A stretch of 64,000 nt of DNA from Leptasterias polaris (GCA_037783415.1 JAZGTN010000011.1:1302001-1366000); one strand, 5' to 3'; shown: positions 24,801 to 36,744, counted from the first letter of the stretch. Made by a program: numbers and translations. Notes: generated from the letters alone by a model not told the origin.

Positions 24801-25365
24801 GCTGAAGCTTTCTGAGGAAAGTGAAAAGCAGTTTAATTTGCCTGAGCAAAATAGCTTTTTTTTTAAAAGCTTTTCAAAGCGCAAGGCCTATTTAACTGTA
24901 GAAGCGATGAAGGGTTCATAAATTGTTATCTCACTTTTGCTGGCACAAGGCCGTCTCACAAAAAAGAAGGTAGCCATATGTGAGAAGACCGGTCCTTAGA
25001 TACAGCAGAAAAATGGCCCCCGACTCCTTAAAAAAATAATCAAAGACCAAGCAAAACATTTCTTCCATGGTATAAATGCATTACAAGCTAAGCATACTCA
25101 ACTGTCATCAAATGGTTGGGTTGATGATCAATCACACGTGAGTGTCATTTGAAATGTACACTCCCTACAAATGGTTCCAGTGCAATTATTGTTAGATTAC
25201 AGCCATGGACTGGTGGCTTTTAAATACCTTGGCTTGGGAATACCATGCTCTCTGCTATCATGTGGAAATGGCTTTACATTTGAATGGATAAATGTGAGCT
25301 ATAAATGCCATCAACCTCTCTACAAGAGAGCTGGACATGCCTAATAAATAAAATAGGCTTATAAT
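21875..25365. other. AT-rich non-coding DNA, no feature recognised
   Basis: Several 60-90 codon frames exist but none has protein-like composition. There are small stretches of simple sequence, such as the G-run at about 23885. Confidence 0.35.
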
Positions 25366-25371
25366 AAGGCC

Positions 25372-25687
25372 AAGTTTTTAAAAAAACATCATTTGATCGT
25401 CCTGTTTTTTCAAAAAGAGGAGAATGCCGAACTTTTAATATTTTTTTCCAAGATGGCCACCAAGCCTTTAAATTCAAAATGGAACAAGTCAGGCTGGTAT
25501 GGTAAAATAAAAAGTGTGACAAGATCGATGTACTCATTGACTTATCAGGAAATTAAATTAATTATTGAAAGAATGGTGAAGCAAATTTACATGAAAAATC
25601 TAATATTATGTTTGTGTTTTTTTGTGGGGTTTTTTTTGGGGGGGGGGGGGGGGTTCTAAGGATGCAACTTTTTTTAATTTGGCCTAT
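25372..25687. mobile_element. MITE-like element with GGCC terminal inverted repeats, copy 2
   Basis: It runs from taaggccaagtttt to tttaatttggccta and contains tttcaaaaagaggagaatg, aagatggccaccaagcc and a ggatgca block after a G-run at 25638-25653, matching the copy at 17165-17520. TA lies outside both ends. Confidence 0.6.
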
Positions 25688-25689
25688 AT

Positions 25690-28600
25690 TCAAACATTGT
25701 GGCCACTATCTGTGAAAATATGCTTCCAGTTCCCGCAATAAACTTTTCTTCACGGCAAGTGTAAGTAAAGAAAGACCACCAAAGGATCAACAAAAGATAG
25801 TGCTGCTTTATTGAATAATCATTAATTAACAGTCATTATTTAAGTTTTAAAAACAATTTAGCCCAACAACTGGAATAAACAAGGTTTCAGTTATACAGGT
25901 CTCTGACTGAATAATAATTTTTTTTTATTGAAATTGTGTGTAAGTGAGCATCTTAAAAACTCTGATATATTCGCGGCAAATTAGGATCTGTCAAATACCC
26001 TGTCTGTAGTATTGCATGATGTTCGAATAAAAAAAAAGAATCAACTGAGCAGTAGTTATGATGGACAGTAGTACCCAAACAAAGCTGTGAAATAGCCTAT
26101 GAAACTTTAACTTCACAATTGTACTCTGACAGTCACTCTCAATTCAGCTTGGATTACTTGGATCATAACCCAAGCCCCCTGGGCACTGGTCAAAAGATCA
26201 CACTTAACATGTACCAATACAATGAGCAGTTACAAAAAACTATCCTGACATAATTTGTCACCTTGTTGTTACCCATTCTACATTAAATGTACCCTTAGGC
26301 TATGTGGATTCTGTTATACCATGTACATGTACAGCAGCACTGGTGGCTGGTTTGATCATAGAGCTATAGCTTCATGGTTTGATAGATGTGAATTTCGCAT
26401 CGGGGATAAAGAATATTATTTGGTTTTGTGCCATAACACTGATGTGTATTACTCTCTGGTTTGTCAGGCTCGAAAAAAAATATCAAAACAGTTCACTGCA
26501 ATATGTGGAGCATCTGAAGTGGTTTTTTTTTTCACGATTAGTTTTTATGACAAATTTCTTGAAACCTAGAGAATTGTAATAATTCACCCATGTATCATCT
26601 TCTGATGATAATCAATACTCCAAAGATACAATGGAGTCCATCTTCATGCACAATCTGTCCTATATGTATGTCAGTTCATGCACCTTGTCATACAATTCTA
26701 CTTCCTTCTCATTTCTGTGCCTTTCCTAGATATGAGCTTCCTGTTGTAAGCAACACCTAAACTTAGGAAAATATGGTTTTCCTATCTAACCACGGGGATG
26801 GGTCACACATGCACACACACAGAGTGAATCTCAAGTTTTGCAATCATAAGTTGGTTGAACCCTGAAATGCAAAGGATTTTGTGGTGAGATCAATTCCGGT
26901 GCCAGACTTTGAGCATTGTCACTGGAGGAGGAAAATTGATATCATTAAATAATCTGGTCCAAAGTCCTCGTCATATCTGATTACTCAAATCTACATGTAC
27001 TATACATCTAGTTTGAAAGGCTGTAATGTGCAATCAAGATACAACTGATAAATACAGCCATCATAAAATTGACACTTCAGCTCACCTTTAATTTTACATA
27101 CAGCTCTGTTGTAGATCAAAGGGCTATAAGCCACGCAATTTACAACATTCACAAACGGTGATTCATAAATATACTAGCAGTCTTGAAGTTCAGTCTGCAC
27201 CAAACAAAAACAGACCAGACTATCATACTAAATTATGATAGCAGCGCAGCAAACTTCAGCATGCATTTTCACACTCGATCTCTTGAAATCCAAACGGAAT
27301 ACCAGCTGCCCATGGGAAAGGCAAACAAACGTTTCCGAGTCGATTTTTGCTGTCTGTTTACTCTGTCCGAATACCATCAATTCCAAATTTAGCGATACAA
27401 AAAAAATTACAAATAAATCACTTGTATGATAAATAAAAAAAGTAAACTGGCAAAAAATCACACCATGGATTAAAAGATTATCAAGTAAACAAAACTGACT
27501 GACTGTTCTGTAGATTTTTAATTTTTGTATTTAAATTTCCTTTTAAACAATTCAATAATGTCAGTAGTGCTTCAAATGTATTTTAATTTACTGTATAAAA
27601 ACTTCATGGTTCATTCCTAGACTGAACATGATCTGAGAGCATAATAATAACACAAATCTGGGCATTTATATAGAGTTTTAAAGGTAGGGTCATAAATTGG
27701 TAAAGACCTAATTATGATTTTTTTTTATCCCAAAACAAATAAAAAGTTTTTAAACAAAAACAAAAAATCTATAGGCAATCTGTATTTTTCAAGCTGTTTA
27801 CATCAGAAAATTAGCGAATTGGTTTTCCATGTTGTTTTTTGATTATCAATCCAATCCAGAATTAAGTTGGGTTTCTTTTGTCTGTTTGTTTTTGTTTTTT
27901 ATTTTTTATAATATTGATGACGGAGCTTACCATTTCATTCAGTGAATTAACCATTAAATTGTCATCATTTCTGAATCAGTGATCTTTTAATACCAAATAC
28001 ATTTTCAGCCTTCAGACACTTTTATAAGTGACTATTATTATTCTAATAAAATATGTACAATTTGTGAATAGGGGCTCAAGTGGTTTCACTGAAAGTAGAC
28101 TGTTTTTATCATCAAACAGATGGTAATCAACTACCAGGAGACATGAAATCAAATGAGTCATTCAAGATTTGATTACTTTTTTTCACCACGAGTCTTGACA
28201 CAAGATGGTGGAAGTGTCAGGCAAACGACAGATGGGCCTTCAAAGAAAATTGGAAAGAAAACTCTGGAGACCCAAGCCCTTTGTCTACTTATTATTGTTT
28301 GTTTGTAGCAAGGAGCAGGCCTTAATGTTGGGGAGAATAATAAATTGCTAGGTTTGATACATGTGCATTCTTGGATTTTGATCAAGTGATTGAATTGACC
28401 ATACAGTACTGCCCAGGCCAAAAGCAAACCTGGACCATCCAACCATGATGATGCCTATTAGTTTAGTAGACACAAATTTTTCCACAATGGTCAGACACTG
28501 GCAGTGGCTTCAAATTATACCTCGATTTTCTGCATGGTTTAATGCATTGTACAATGTGTACAAAACATGATGTAACATCACAAATCTCCCACACAATACA

Positions 28601-28835
28601 CACAATACACACAATGGGTAGTGATAAGCCAGCAGTACACATCTAACCAACATAAAATAATGTATAGTTTAAATTCAACACATAAACCCCTGGCATAAAT
28701 CTACATTTGTTTTTTGTATTAGTTGCCTGTCTGCGGAATACAGATTGACTACTGAGAAAAGGCATTCAAAATTTTGGGATTTCATTATAAATATAAACTA
28801 ACACAATCACATATTCTCACTCTTGGTCTCATCCC
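25690..28835. other. AT-rich non-coding DNA, no feature recognised
   Basis: No exon, tRNA or repeat was recognised, apart from short acacaatac repeats near 28595-28615. It may be intron of the minus-strand gene starting at 29843. Confidence 0.35.
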
Positions 28836-28841
28836 CGGGGC

Positions 28842-29160
28842 GGGGCACTTGTTTTTGTACATCCCCCGCATGATCCCGGCCCAGGCATGCGGGGCATTTA
28901 TAACAACCCCCGCACGATCCCGGCCCCGACCGCCATGCAGGGCAGGGGAAACAAATGGTACAACCTCGGCAAAGTCCCCGCTATTTTCCCGGTAGGGCGG
29001 GGAAACAAATTGTACAACCTCGGCAAAGACCCCGCTATTGTCCCGGTAGGGTGGGGAAACAATTTGTACAACCTCGGCAAAGACCCCGCTATTGTCCCGG
29101 CTAGCGGGGCACAGTTCTTTGCACATCCCGTCTATGTCTCGGCTACCTCAGCTCTGCCAA
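28842..29160. repeat. CpG-rich 54-bp minisatellite, six units
   Basis: Units begin ggggc or ggggaaac at 28842, 28891, 28945, 28999, 29053 and 29106, i.e. 49-54 bases apart. The three middle units (28945-29105) are nearly identical and share tgtacaacctcggcaaag, ccccgctatt and cccggtaggg; the outer units are diverged. The period is a multiple of three, so open frames run through it on both strands. Confidence 0.85.
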
Positions 29161-29164
29161 AGTC

Positions 29165-29665
29165 CCGGGTCCCCCAGGGCCAGGACTACAATTGATACGT
29201 GCATTAGGATTATGGACGGACATGATGGACACTGTATATATGTAGCCTGTAGGACCATAACTTTCATAGATTGAATTACAAAAATACAAGTTGTAAACAG
29301 GATCTCTCGGTCAGGTCAGTGTTGCTCATCCAGGCTGGGTTTTTCCAAAGCGACACAAAGAACTGGAGTGGAATACGTAGCACAAATCAAAATAACCCAA
29401 GTTTGTCAAATATTAAATTTATTACCAGTAAAAACAGTAATTATTACGAAATAACAAAAAATGCATAAATCATGTTATCAACTTTTGACCTACGCTAGGC
29501 TCAGTCCCAATTATCGATTTATTTTATATAAATCCTAGTCTATGCCATGGAAATAAATCGACAAAGAAGCCAGTAATTTTAATAACCTACTGTCACAATT
29601 CAATCATGGAAGACACACAATGACATAACATGGGCAAGCACAGACCCACAGACCAACAGACACAC
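29165..29665. other. non-coding DNA downstream of a first exon
   Basis: Nothing was recognised. On the minus strand this is the start of the intron after the exon at 29670-29843. Confidence 0.35.
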
Positions 29666-29669
29666 TTAC

Positions 29670-29843
29670 CTGAGCGCCTTCCACTGCCGGTGCGTCGACC
29701 GTCTTTTTCAGCCCCGTGACCGTTACCTCACCCCCCGCCGGACTCGAGCCATTTTCATCCACGGGCGATCCACCCCCTACTTCATCCTGGCCTCCGGAAG
29801 CCATATTGTAAGACTTATTCTTTTTACTCATTTTCCCGCCCAT
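29670..29843 (-). CDS. candidate first coding exon, unknown protein
   Basis: The ATG at 29843-29841 is in good context (CAAGATGG) and the frame gives 58 residues up to a consensus donor (GCTCAG|GTAAGT) on a codon boundary. The peptide begins MGGKMSKKNKSYNMASGG and goes on with a Gly/Ser/Pro-rich acidic low-complexity stretch. The CpG density here (29690-29790) is much above background, as expected for a first exon. It is a disordered N-terminus that does not reveal the family. Downstream exons should lie below 29665 and were not found. Confidence 0.55.
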
Positions 29844-29844
29844 C

Positions 29845-30350
29845 TTGAAAAGTCTATCAGGGGTTTTCCTCTAAATGTGAAGAATTTTGTCAATATTTAC
29901 CAGTGAAATCTGTACAAATTTGAAAGACAGTACTGTCAATGTGTAGACGGTTCACGCACGTGGAATGTCTTTTCATACGGTCTTTTTACATAGCAACACG
30001 TACCGTTGCGAAATATCAGTGTACTATGTGTGTGTGTCAGGATGCATGTACATGAAGCGTGCCAAATGGCCGACGTCATGCATTGGAGATTCTTTTCCGC
30101 TATCTACACGTACACTACTAACTACACGCACGACAGCTTTATTCTCCTGAGGCCCAATTTCTTCGAAGAAAAACCACACACACAAACCGCGTAGTTCAAA
30201 CTCCTGTGTAATTTTGTGGTTTGTCGTCTGCTGCCGGCCAAGCTTACATACAACATGGAGGTAGAATTATACAGTGGCCCTGGTTGTTCATTTGAACAGG
30301 AAATGTCCTGCTAGCTGTGGGCAAAATGTGCACGGAAACTAATCAACATA
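29845..30350. promoter_or_regulatory. probable upstream region of the exon at 29670-29843
   Basis: The stretch has scattered CpGs (ttcacgcacgtgg, 29951-29963, includes an E-box CACGTG) and no open frame of note. It separates the minus-strand start at 29843 from the plus-strand AlkD-like gene at 32102. Confidence 0.3.
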
Positions 30351-30377
30351 AAGGAAGAAGAAGAAGAAGAAGAAGAA
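30351..30377 (+). repeat. (GAA)n microsatellite
   Basis: Eight or so GAA units follow aaagg at 30351. Confidence 0.9.
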
Positions 30378-30564
30378 AAAAGACGCAAATTTGTGTAGTC
30401 GTGTTAAGTTTTAGATCAGTAGCACTAGAGTAGAGAGAGACAACAAAACACGTTTCATGTTTGATCAGATATTTTGCACGTTGATATATGGGCCTATTTC
30501 GATTATTGCGGCAATCGAAATTCAGTGGTGATTTTTATTGCATTTATTTATTGTTGTTTTGTTT

Positions 30565-30627
30565 TGGGGTTTTGGGGGGGGTTTTTTTTGGGGGGGGGGG
30601 GTTTGGGGGGGGGGGGGGTTTGGGGTG
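30565..30627 (+). repeat. G-rich tract with potential quadruplex
   Basis: Long G-runs are separated by T-runs (gggggggg-tttttttt-gggg, repeated). Other long G or C runs lie at 18977-18997, 19161-19173, 25638-25653, 33825-33842, 58337-58361 and 63707-63717. Confidence 0.85.
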
Positions 30628-30859
30628 TCTTTTAAGCATGTTAAAACATGCTTTTGTTTTTGAGACTTTCAAGGTCATATGGAATTATTTCTCTTGAGAC
30701 TTCAAACTCCTTATCAATTTTTATGTCGATTACTTTATATATATATATATTTTTAAGCATGCTAAAAAATGTGGATAATTTTTATATTTGGCCTTTTAAT
30801 TATTAATAAAATACCTCGGAGAGTTTATGCATTTTGATTGGTCGAAAACTGATCACACA

Positions 30860-31507
30860 GTGACAGAGGAAGGAAAATGACCAATTCATTTTTGTGATGT
30901 ACTCACTCCAATAGATATAGTCCTCATGGGAGTATAGGGGGAAACAAATACAAGTCTCTAACCTCAAGTTAAAGTGGTGTAAATTGCCATTGCATTCGAT
31001 CATTTCTTCCTCCGTGATTCGATATCCTCCCAGTGCAAAATTTGTCAACATCAAAAACATCTGATGACATCATTCTGAGAAAAATAGGTCGCTACAATTT
31101 TGTTCGGGGATTTTTTTGATCAGAACTGACTTTTTCAGAGCAAAATTTTAAACATTACGTTATTGGATTTCCACAACCAATGGATCTTAACATTCCAAGG
31201 AGGAATTTTTCGTCAGTCAAAATGTCACAATCAAAGCTGTTTTCATTCAATTTTATTGAAAGTCAGGAATGAACCAAAACATCACTGTAGAAACATGTAG
31301 AGATCTATTTTTCTCAAAATGATGTCATCAGATGTTTTGGATGTTGAAAAACTTTACACTGGAGGGTATCGAATACAATGGCAATTTACACCATTTTAAC
31401 ATGAGGTTAGAGACTTGTAGTTTTTTCCCCACTCACTTGGGGACTCTATCTATTGGAAAATGAGTACATCAGAAAATTGAATTGGCCATTTCACTTCTTC
31501 TTTAAGC
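30860..31507. mobile_element. large foldback element, copy 1
   Basis: The left arm (about 30870-31090) and right arm (about 31305-31505) are diverged inverted copies. Matching landmarks are gtgatgtactcactccaata against tattggaaaatgagtacatc, acaagtctctaacctcaag against catgaggttagagacttgt, and catctgatgacatcattctg against aaaatgatgtcatcagatg. About 210 bases form the loop. A related element lies at 39583-40133. Confidence 0.7.
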
Positions 31508-31509
31508 TA

Positions 31510-32100
31510 TGTTCGCATTGCAGTTGGGGGGTGGGGGTTTCGAAGGGGGGGATTAAACGATCCGAGCAAATTGGTTACTTGACCAAAAGTGCGAACAGCC
31601 CAGGAAAAATTCATTATGAGATCTATAAGTCATAGTTACGACTTATGCCAATTCATAATTATGAGATAATCAAATGCCTAATTTATAAATCATGACCTAG
31701 GCCATGGCCCAAGTCATTTGACTTTCTTTTTCGATGATGTCCTACGCTTCCGTGAGTTCCCTTAGTTGGGAGTGGTTCGATTTTCTTTTCCTTTTCAATG
31801 AAATGTTTGGCCTCGGTGAATCTGAAATGAAATGACCTATTAATTTTAAACTTGGGAATTTCACTAACTCAATGGATCCGGTCTAATAAGGGCCTACCTA
31901 TAGATTTACGATGACTTTTCAAATACTCAGTACGATGACTTTCCAATACCAAGGTCGAGTAATTTGAAACATGATTGTATCCACTACAAAAAGCAAATCA
32001 AGTTAAATGTTTTATTTCTTGATGCAGGTAACATTGTCCTGGGCTTAAGAACACCACGCATCAGGCAAAACGAGAAAAGAGATAATAACTCTTGAATAAA
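31510..32100. promoter_or_regulatory. upstream region of the AlkD-like gene
   Basis: No TATA box or CpG island is evident. An intron could separate an upstream non-coding exon, since a good acceptor-like tcttgatgcag ends at 32028, 73 bases before the ATG. Confidence 0.3.
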
Positions 32101-32101
32101 C

Positions 32102-32359
32102 ATGAACGCTAAAAAGAAAACAAAGACAACCTCATCGAAATATCCCACCAAGCGTCAAGGTGCCAAACTGAAATCCTCCGCTGGAAATAAAAAGTCCAAG
32201 TCAGATGTTACCATGGCAACGAGTGTTGTTGCTATAGTAACACGACATCTTCAAGCTGCCTCGAATAAAGTCAAAGCGGCATCCATGAAAAAGTACATGA
32301 GAAATCAGTTTGCATTTTATGGAGTGCCGAGTCCGAAACTGACAGATATTTACAAGCAT
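32102..32359 (+). CDS. AlkD-like gene, exon 1
   Basis: ATG at 32102 opens 86 codons up to donor CAT|GTGAGT. It holds the Lys-rich leader and the first helices (SMKKYMRNQFAFYGVPSP). Confidence 0.9.
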
Positions 32360-34666
32360 GTGAGTGATATTTCTGTATCCCTTTATTTGTTTGTCCTTAA
32401 CATTTAAAAAAGGAAAACACACAACAGATGTCCAAATAATCGAACAGAGCCTACTGAAAAGATAAATAAGACATTTTGCCGTCAACTCTTTTAAAGTTCT
32501 TATCCAAAATAAGGGTATTTCTTTTTAAGTGCAGGCAGTGATTTGACACTCCTTTTGTTATTGAGGTTTTTGTGTGTTTTTTGTGTTTTTCCCTCTCTTT
32601 TTTCACTTTATTTGTTAATTTTCTTCTTGATGCAGCCCCACATTTGTTTTTAAGTGAAAAAATATATATATAGATGTCTGAGATAAATGTTTACCAATAT
32701 GTTTTTTTCTCATAACTTAAAATTGCATGATTTGTTAACTTTCTTGATGCAGCCCCACTTTTTTTTTAAGTACAAAAATATATATAGATGTCAGAGAGAA
32801 ATATTTACCAATATGTTTTTTCTCATTAAATTTTTTACTTTATCCGTCTCCCCAGAAAATTCTTGTAGAATCTCCCGCCATTACCGACCCAGCAGAACTA
32901 CGGAGCATCATGATTTCATTATGGAACGAACCACACAGAGAATGTCAGCACGTCGCCTTGAAATTTGCCATGAAATATCAGGCACTTCTCAAGGGTGAAA
33001 ACGCCGCAGAGTGCCAGGCGACAATGCGGTGTGTAGAGGTGATGATAACAACTAATAGCTGGTGGGATTCAGTCGACACCATCTCACCAAACCGTAAGAT
33101 ATAGATAAGAGGCAAAATCACTCAAAGATGAATTACACTTCAAAAAAAAAGTTCTTGTTCTTGTTCTTTAAAAAAACCAAAACAACAATCTTATTTTGTT
33201 ATGGAGCGTTAATCTTCATAGAGGAAATGTGGTCAAGGTGAGCTATTCCCAAATGATGATTTTTCCTTGCAATTTTTGTCTACAATTAGAACAAAACAAT
33301 TTGGAGTATGAATTTATTGCGGCCATGATTATGACAATTTTATCAAAGTTCAATTGTATTTTATAAAACCTCAGTCTTTGTCTATTCTTGTGGACTCATT
33401 TATGAGGAAAACAAAATAAATTAATTTAATTAGGCAGTAATCTATCTGAAATTTTGACTGATAGGTTTACAGCTAAACATCAGTTCATGGCAAAACTTAA
33501 AATAGCTTTAAGAGGGTTTAAGAGGGAACAAAACTAGCCCAAATTAACCTTCAAGATCGTATGGTACACCTCGTCAGGAGATAGCATACAGGAGATAGCA
33601 TACAGGAGATAGCACTAAATATTATGGGCGTATAGGGTCTTTTTGGTTGAGCGGGGTAAAGGGGTTGATTTGCCCAATATTTTACAAAGAGAAAAATGTA
33701 AACTTACCAATTTCTAATAGAGAGCAAAAAGTATTTCTTTTCCCTTCTTTTTGGGGGTGCTTTTTCTTCTTGCTGTGCACAAAGATCCCCACTATTTTTT
33801 CCGAATTTGGGAGGGCAGTTGGCACCCCCCCCCCCCCCCCCCGGTCATATACCCTCATATACATACCCTCAAAATTATTCTATCATCTGTCTAATTTATT
33901 TGGTACTTTCCAATTGACATCTAGTTGTTGGTTATCTAGCCAAGGAGCAACCCAGCATAGTAAATCCCATTCTAGAGACATGGATCACACACAGCAACAT
34001 GTGGCTTCGTCGAGCAGCAATCCTGTACCAACTCAAATACAAGGAGAACACTGACGAGGACAAACTATTCAGGTAAAACAACAATGCAGAACATCAGCCT
34101 GGGCGTCTGAGGCTTCCTCGGGCCATTTTAATCTTTGTTATAAATAGTTCTCAACTTGGTTTGGTACCCAACAAAACAAATGTGTTTTTAAAACAGATTT
34201 GACACACATTTTTAGAGCAAACTCAAATATTGCTTAGTAAGTTTATGCGGTATCAGCCCCCCCAAAAAATATAACAAATTAAAATTAAATTGAAAAAAAT
34301 GAAAAATAGTGCTCCACCAATGATGAAATAATATGGCATTTTGGCTGGCAACCTGTTTATGCTTAGTAATAAATGTTTGTGCTTAGTAACTTTGTGAAAT
34401 TTGGTCCTGGTTTAGAAAGAAAATTTGTAAAATGAGAAAGTGAAGATTCTGAGGATTCACTCATGTTTGGCTTATACATTTGATCTACTTTTAGATTCTG
34501 TCTCTCATGTTGCCATGAGAAGGAATTCTTCATCCAGAAATCCATAGGATGGGCCCTTCGCAACTACTTCTACATCGCTCCAGAGGCAGTCAAGGACTTT
34601 GTAGGAGAGAATGAGGACAAATTAGCAAAACTCAGCAAACGAGAGGCTCTGAAACATGCTGGGTGA
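32102..34666 (+). CDS. DNA alkylation repair protein, AlkD family (whole gene, 4 exons)
   Basis: Exons 32102-32359, 32856-33093, 33925-34072 and 34495-34666 join in frame to 271 residues plus TGA. AlkD proteins are HEAT-repeat glycosylases that remove bulky or cationic N3- and N7-alkylated purines without base flipping. The first 40 residues are Lys/Ser/Thr-rich, a likely nuclear or nucleolar signal absent from bacterial AlkD (about 237 residues). The rest follows the family: TNSWWDSVD carries the Trp and Asp that contact the lesion in Bacillus AlkD, LRRAAILYQL is the conserved basic helix, and FFIQKSIGWALRNY with LSKREALKHAG is the typical C-terminus. The gene faces MTHFD1 tail to tail, 2.7 kb apart. 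All key residues are present, so it looks functional. Confidence 0.92.
32620..32835 (+). repeat. 117-bp tandem duplication in AlkD intron 1
   Basis: The block cttgatgcagccccac, T-run, aatatatata and gatgtc-gagataaat, ending accaatatgtttttt, occurs twice, 117 bases apart (gcagcccca at 32632 and 32749). The second copy ends about 20 bases before the exon 2 acceptor. Each copy also carries an acceptor-like tgcag. Confidence 0.75.
32856..33093 (+). CDS. AlkD-like gene, exon 2
   Basis: Acceptor tctccccag|AAAATT, donor AACC|GTAAGA. It contains the NSWWDSVD active-site region near its end. Confidence 0.92.
33575..33614 (+). repeat. 15-bp repeat, three units
   Basis: The unit aggagatagcatac is repeated three times in AlkD intron 2. 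Confidence 0.85.
33640..33845. repeat. poly-C bounded repeat, copy 2, in AlkD intron 2
   Basis: It has gggttgatttgcccaa, an internal T-rich part, and aatttgggagggcagttgg followed by a C-run at 33825-33842, matching the copy at 18955-19195. Confidence 0.6.
33925..34072 (+). CDS. AlkD-like gene, exon 3
   Basis: Acceptor gacatctag|TTGTTG, donor TTCAG|GTAAAA. It encodes VGYLAKEQPS to KENTDEDKLF, including the basic LRRAA helix. Confidence 0.92.
34495..34666 (+). CDS. AlkD-like gene, exon 4 with stop
   Basis: Acceptor ctacttttag|ATTCTG. It encodes the C-terminal helices and ends in TGA at 34664-34666. Confidence 0.92.
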
Positions 34667-34859
34667 CTGTCTTCATGTACAGCTACACGGTGATTTAACA
34701 AAAAGTCCTTTATTCTGAAATATTTTTTCAATGATTATGTAAGTTTTTTAAAAACACATAGTAATAATACTTGGCTCTTTAGGCACATATCCTAGTAGCT
34801 AGATCAAGGAGCTTTTCACTAATATTATTCCTGTCAAGTTGGCACACTTAGACCTCTCC

Positions 34860-35035
34860 TATAACTTTCTCATTTCACTGGTGTACAACCCCAAGCAGCT
34901 TAAATTAGTGCTAAGGGGTTAATCCAACACAATACTGTCTCAGCCCTCTTAGGTTCCCATTTATACACCTGGGTTAAGAGAAGCAATTATGGTTAAGTGC
35001 CTTGCTCAAGGACATAAGTGTCATGACCCAGAATT
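34860..35035 (-). mobile_element. tRNA-Leu SINE fragment (body only)
   Basis: The stretch holds the SINE body in reverse (cccatttatacacctgggtt, gaagcaattatggttaagtg, ttgctcaaggaca), diverged and lacking the tRNA head. Confidence 0.5.
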
Positions 35036-35039
35036 TTAA

Positions 35040-35978
35040 TTAATTTACAATTTTATTTCTGCTGGTATACAGCCTCATAAGAAAGTTCACGATATATTGA
35101 TCGTGCTCTGAATTGGTTAGATTTACAAGCATACTTTAAATCTAGCATACATGTATGGCCATTTATTGACAAATATCAACACATATTTGAAAACTCATTG
35201 ATAGCCAAAGTTCATTTGCACTAGAGTGTCTCATGACTAGTGCACTGAGCTAGGTTAAAGGTAGGGTCATTGCTTGTATTTTGCAAAAGACATGCTGATT
35301 TATAGGCAAAATTCTCAAGAAAGATACATAACAAGTATACTACTTGTTGAAAAAACCAGCAAAAAACTGTCACGGTATTTTCATTGAGAACGTTGAATCC
35401 ACCAAGGTCTAGCGAGGTGACAGTTGGTATGTACACATCTCTGATTGCAGCATTCACAAACAGACACCACAGAAATTTGAATCAACAAAATTTGCCTTGA
35501 GGTGAGTTTTGGAGATTCAAAGTTTTCGACATACTTTCATTGATTTCTAATCAACGGGGGTATTTTCAGACGAAATATGTTTACAGGATGCTTACTACCA
35601 TACCATCTTTATAACAAGGAGGCTTTCGGATAGAACTACACAAATTTTTCGCTGTAATTACCAAAGTATGAGCCTACCTTTAGAGTAAAAACTGTGACTG
35701 AACCACAATGTGTGCAGCACACAAACAGATTGATGCATTGTTTTTTAATTAATATTTGGAATGTCTTCACAATACCTACATTTACAGAGGTAGAATGTGA
35801 AACTTGTTATGGTGGAAATACAATGTAGAGAGGTTTGTAGCAGTACAATGTCATTGAAGAGTTAAACATGTCAATGAAAAATAAAACAAGCCAGTGGCGT
35901 AACAATTCTACTTCAAAGTGTTGCAATAAATTGTTCTACATCATAGATTTCATCTTTAAAAAACCTGATAAACTGCAT
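35040..35978. other. intergenic DNA between convergent genes
   Basis: Non-coding; no feature recognised apart from the minus-strand 78-codon frame at 35221-35457, which lacks coding character. Confidence 0.35.
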
Positions 35979-35980
35979 TA

Positions 35981-36240
35981 GAGGCAAAGTATACCTTTGG
36001 TTTTTGGAACCGTTTGATTGTTTTAATCCTATATAAATGTAGATATATACAATAAAACTAACCTGTTAAAATTTCATTTCAAAAGGTTGTCACGTTTTTG
36101 AGATACCGAAAATCCATAGCGAATATGTCCACGCAGGAAGAATAAACCCTAACAGGAATACACAATCTGAGAAACGTATCTAACAGTAACATTTCTCAGG
36201 TTCAAATTTTGGGGCATTACCAAATGTATACCTTCCCTAT
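35981..36240. mobile_element. MITE-like element with AAAGTATACC ends
   Basis: The left end aggcaaagtatacctttgg and the right end ccaaatgtataccttccct are inverted copies. The left end also matches the right end of the element at 49373-50183 (tcaaaggtatactttgcct, reversed), including tttggaacc and attaatcctat-like inner sequence, so both belong to one family. Confidence 0.6.
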
Positions 36241-36744
36241 AATAGTCTTAATCATATAAGATCATTTTGTATGCCAAAACCAAGGACATAGTGACTGCAG
36301 TCCAATTTCTAAGTCAAACTTCATAAGTTTCAAGATGCTCAATTTTGTTTTCAATAAATCAGAATGTGTACTTTTTGTTTGCATAGAAAAGAAATTACAC
36401 CCATCACCTACTTTTAAATGTCTTAACATAATCAAACTAACTATTTTTATATATAAAATTCATTATATTCAATATATTTTTGTACTTGCATTTATTTAAA
36501 ATTTATGGTAAATTATTTGAAATAAACATAAAGGAGGAGAAGAGATATTCAATGTATCTTGAGCCATTCCACAGGCAATTTTTGTAGAAAAGAATATAAG
36601 AAATAATAATCTACTGTATTTATGTGACACACAAGTTTTAACATGGAAAAATATATCTTGTAAATATTTCGTTTTTTGGTTGAATGGCTTCTGACTGACA
36701 CTCCCAAACAAAGATATTGACAAAATAGGGAGACTTCCAATATA

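Noticed and set aside
28785..29195. Long opposite-strand frames suggesting a repetitive protein
   Set aside because: They arise from the 54-bp minisatellite whose length is a multiple of three; composition is the same in both directions.
33647..34054. 135-codon plus-strand frame
   Set aside because: It runs from a poly-C bounded repeat into AlkD exon 3 in the wrong frame.
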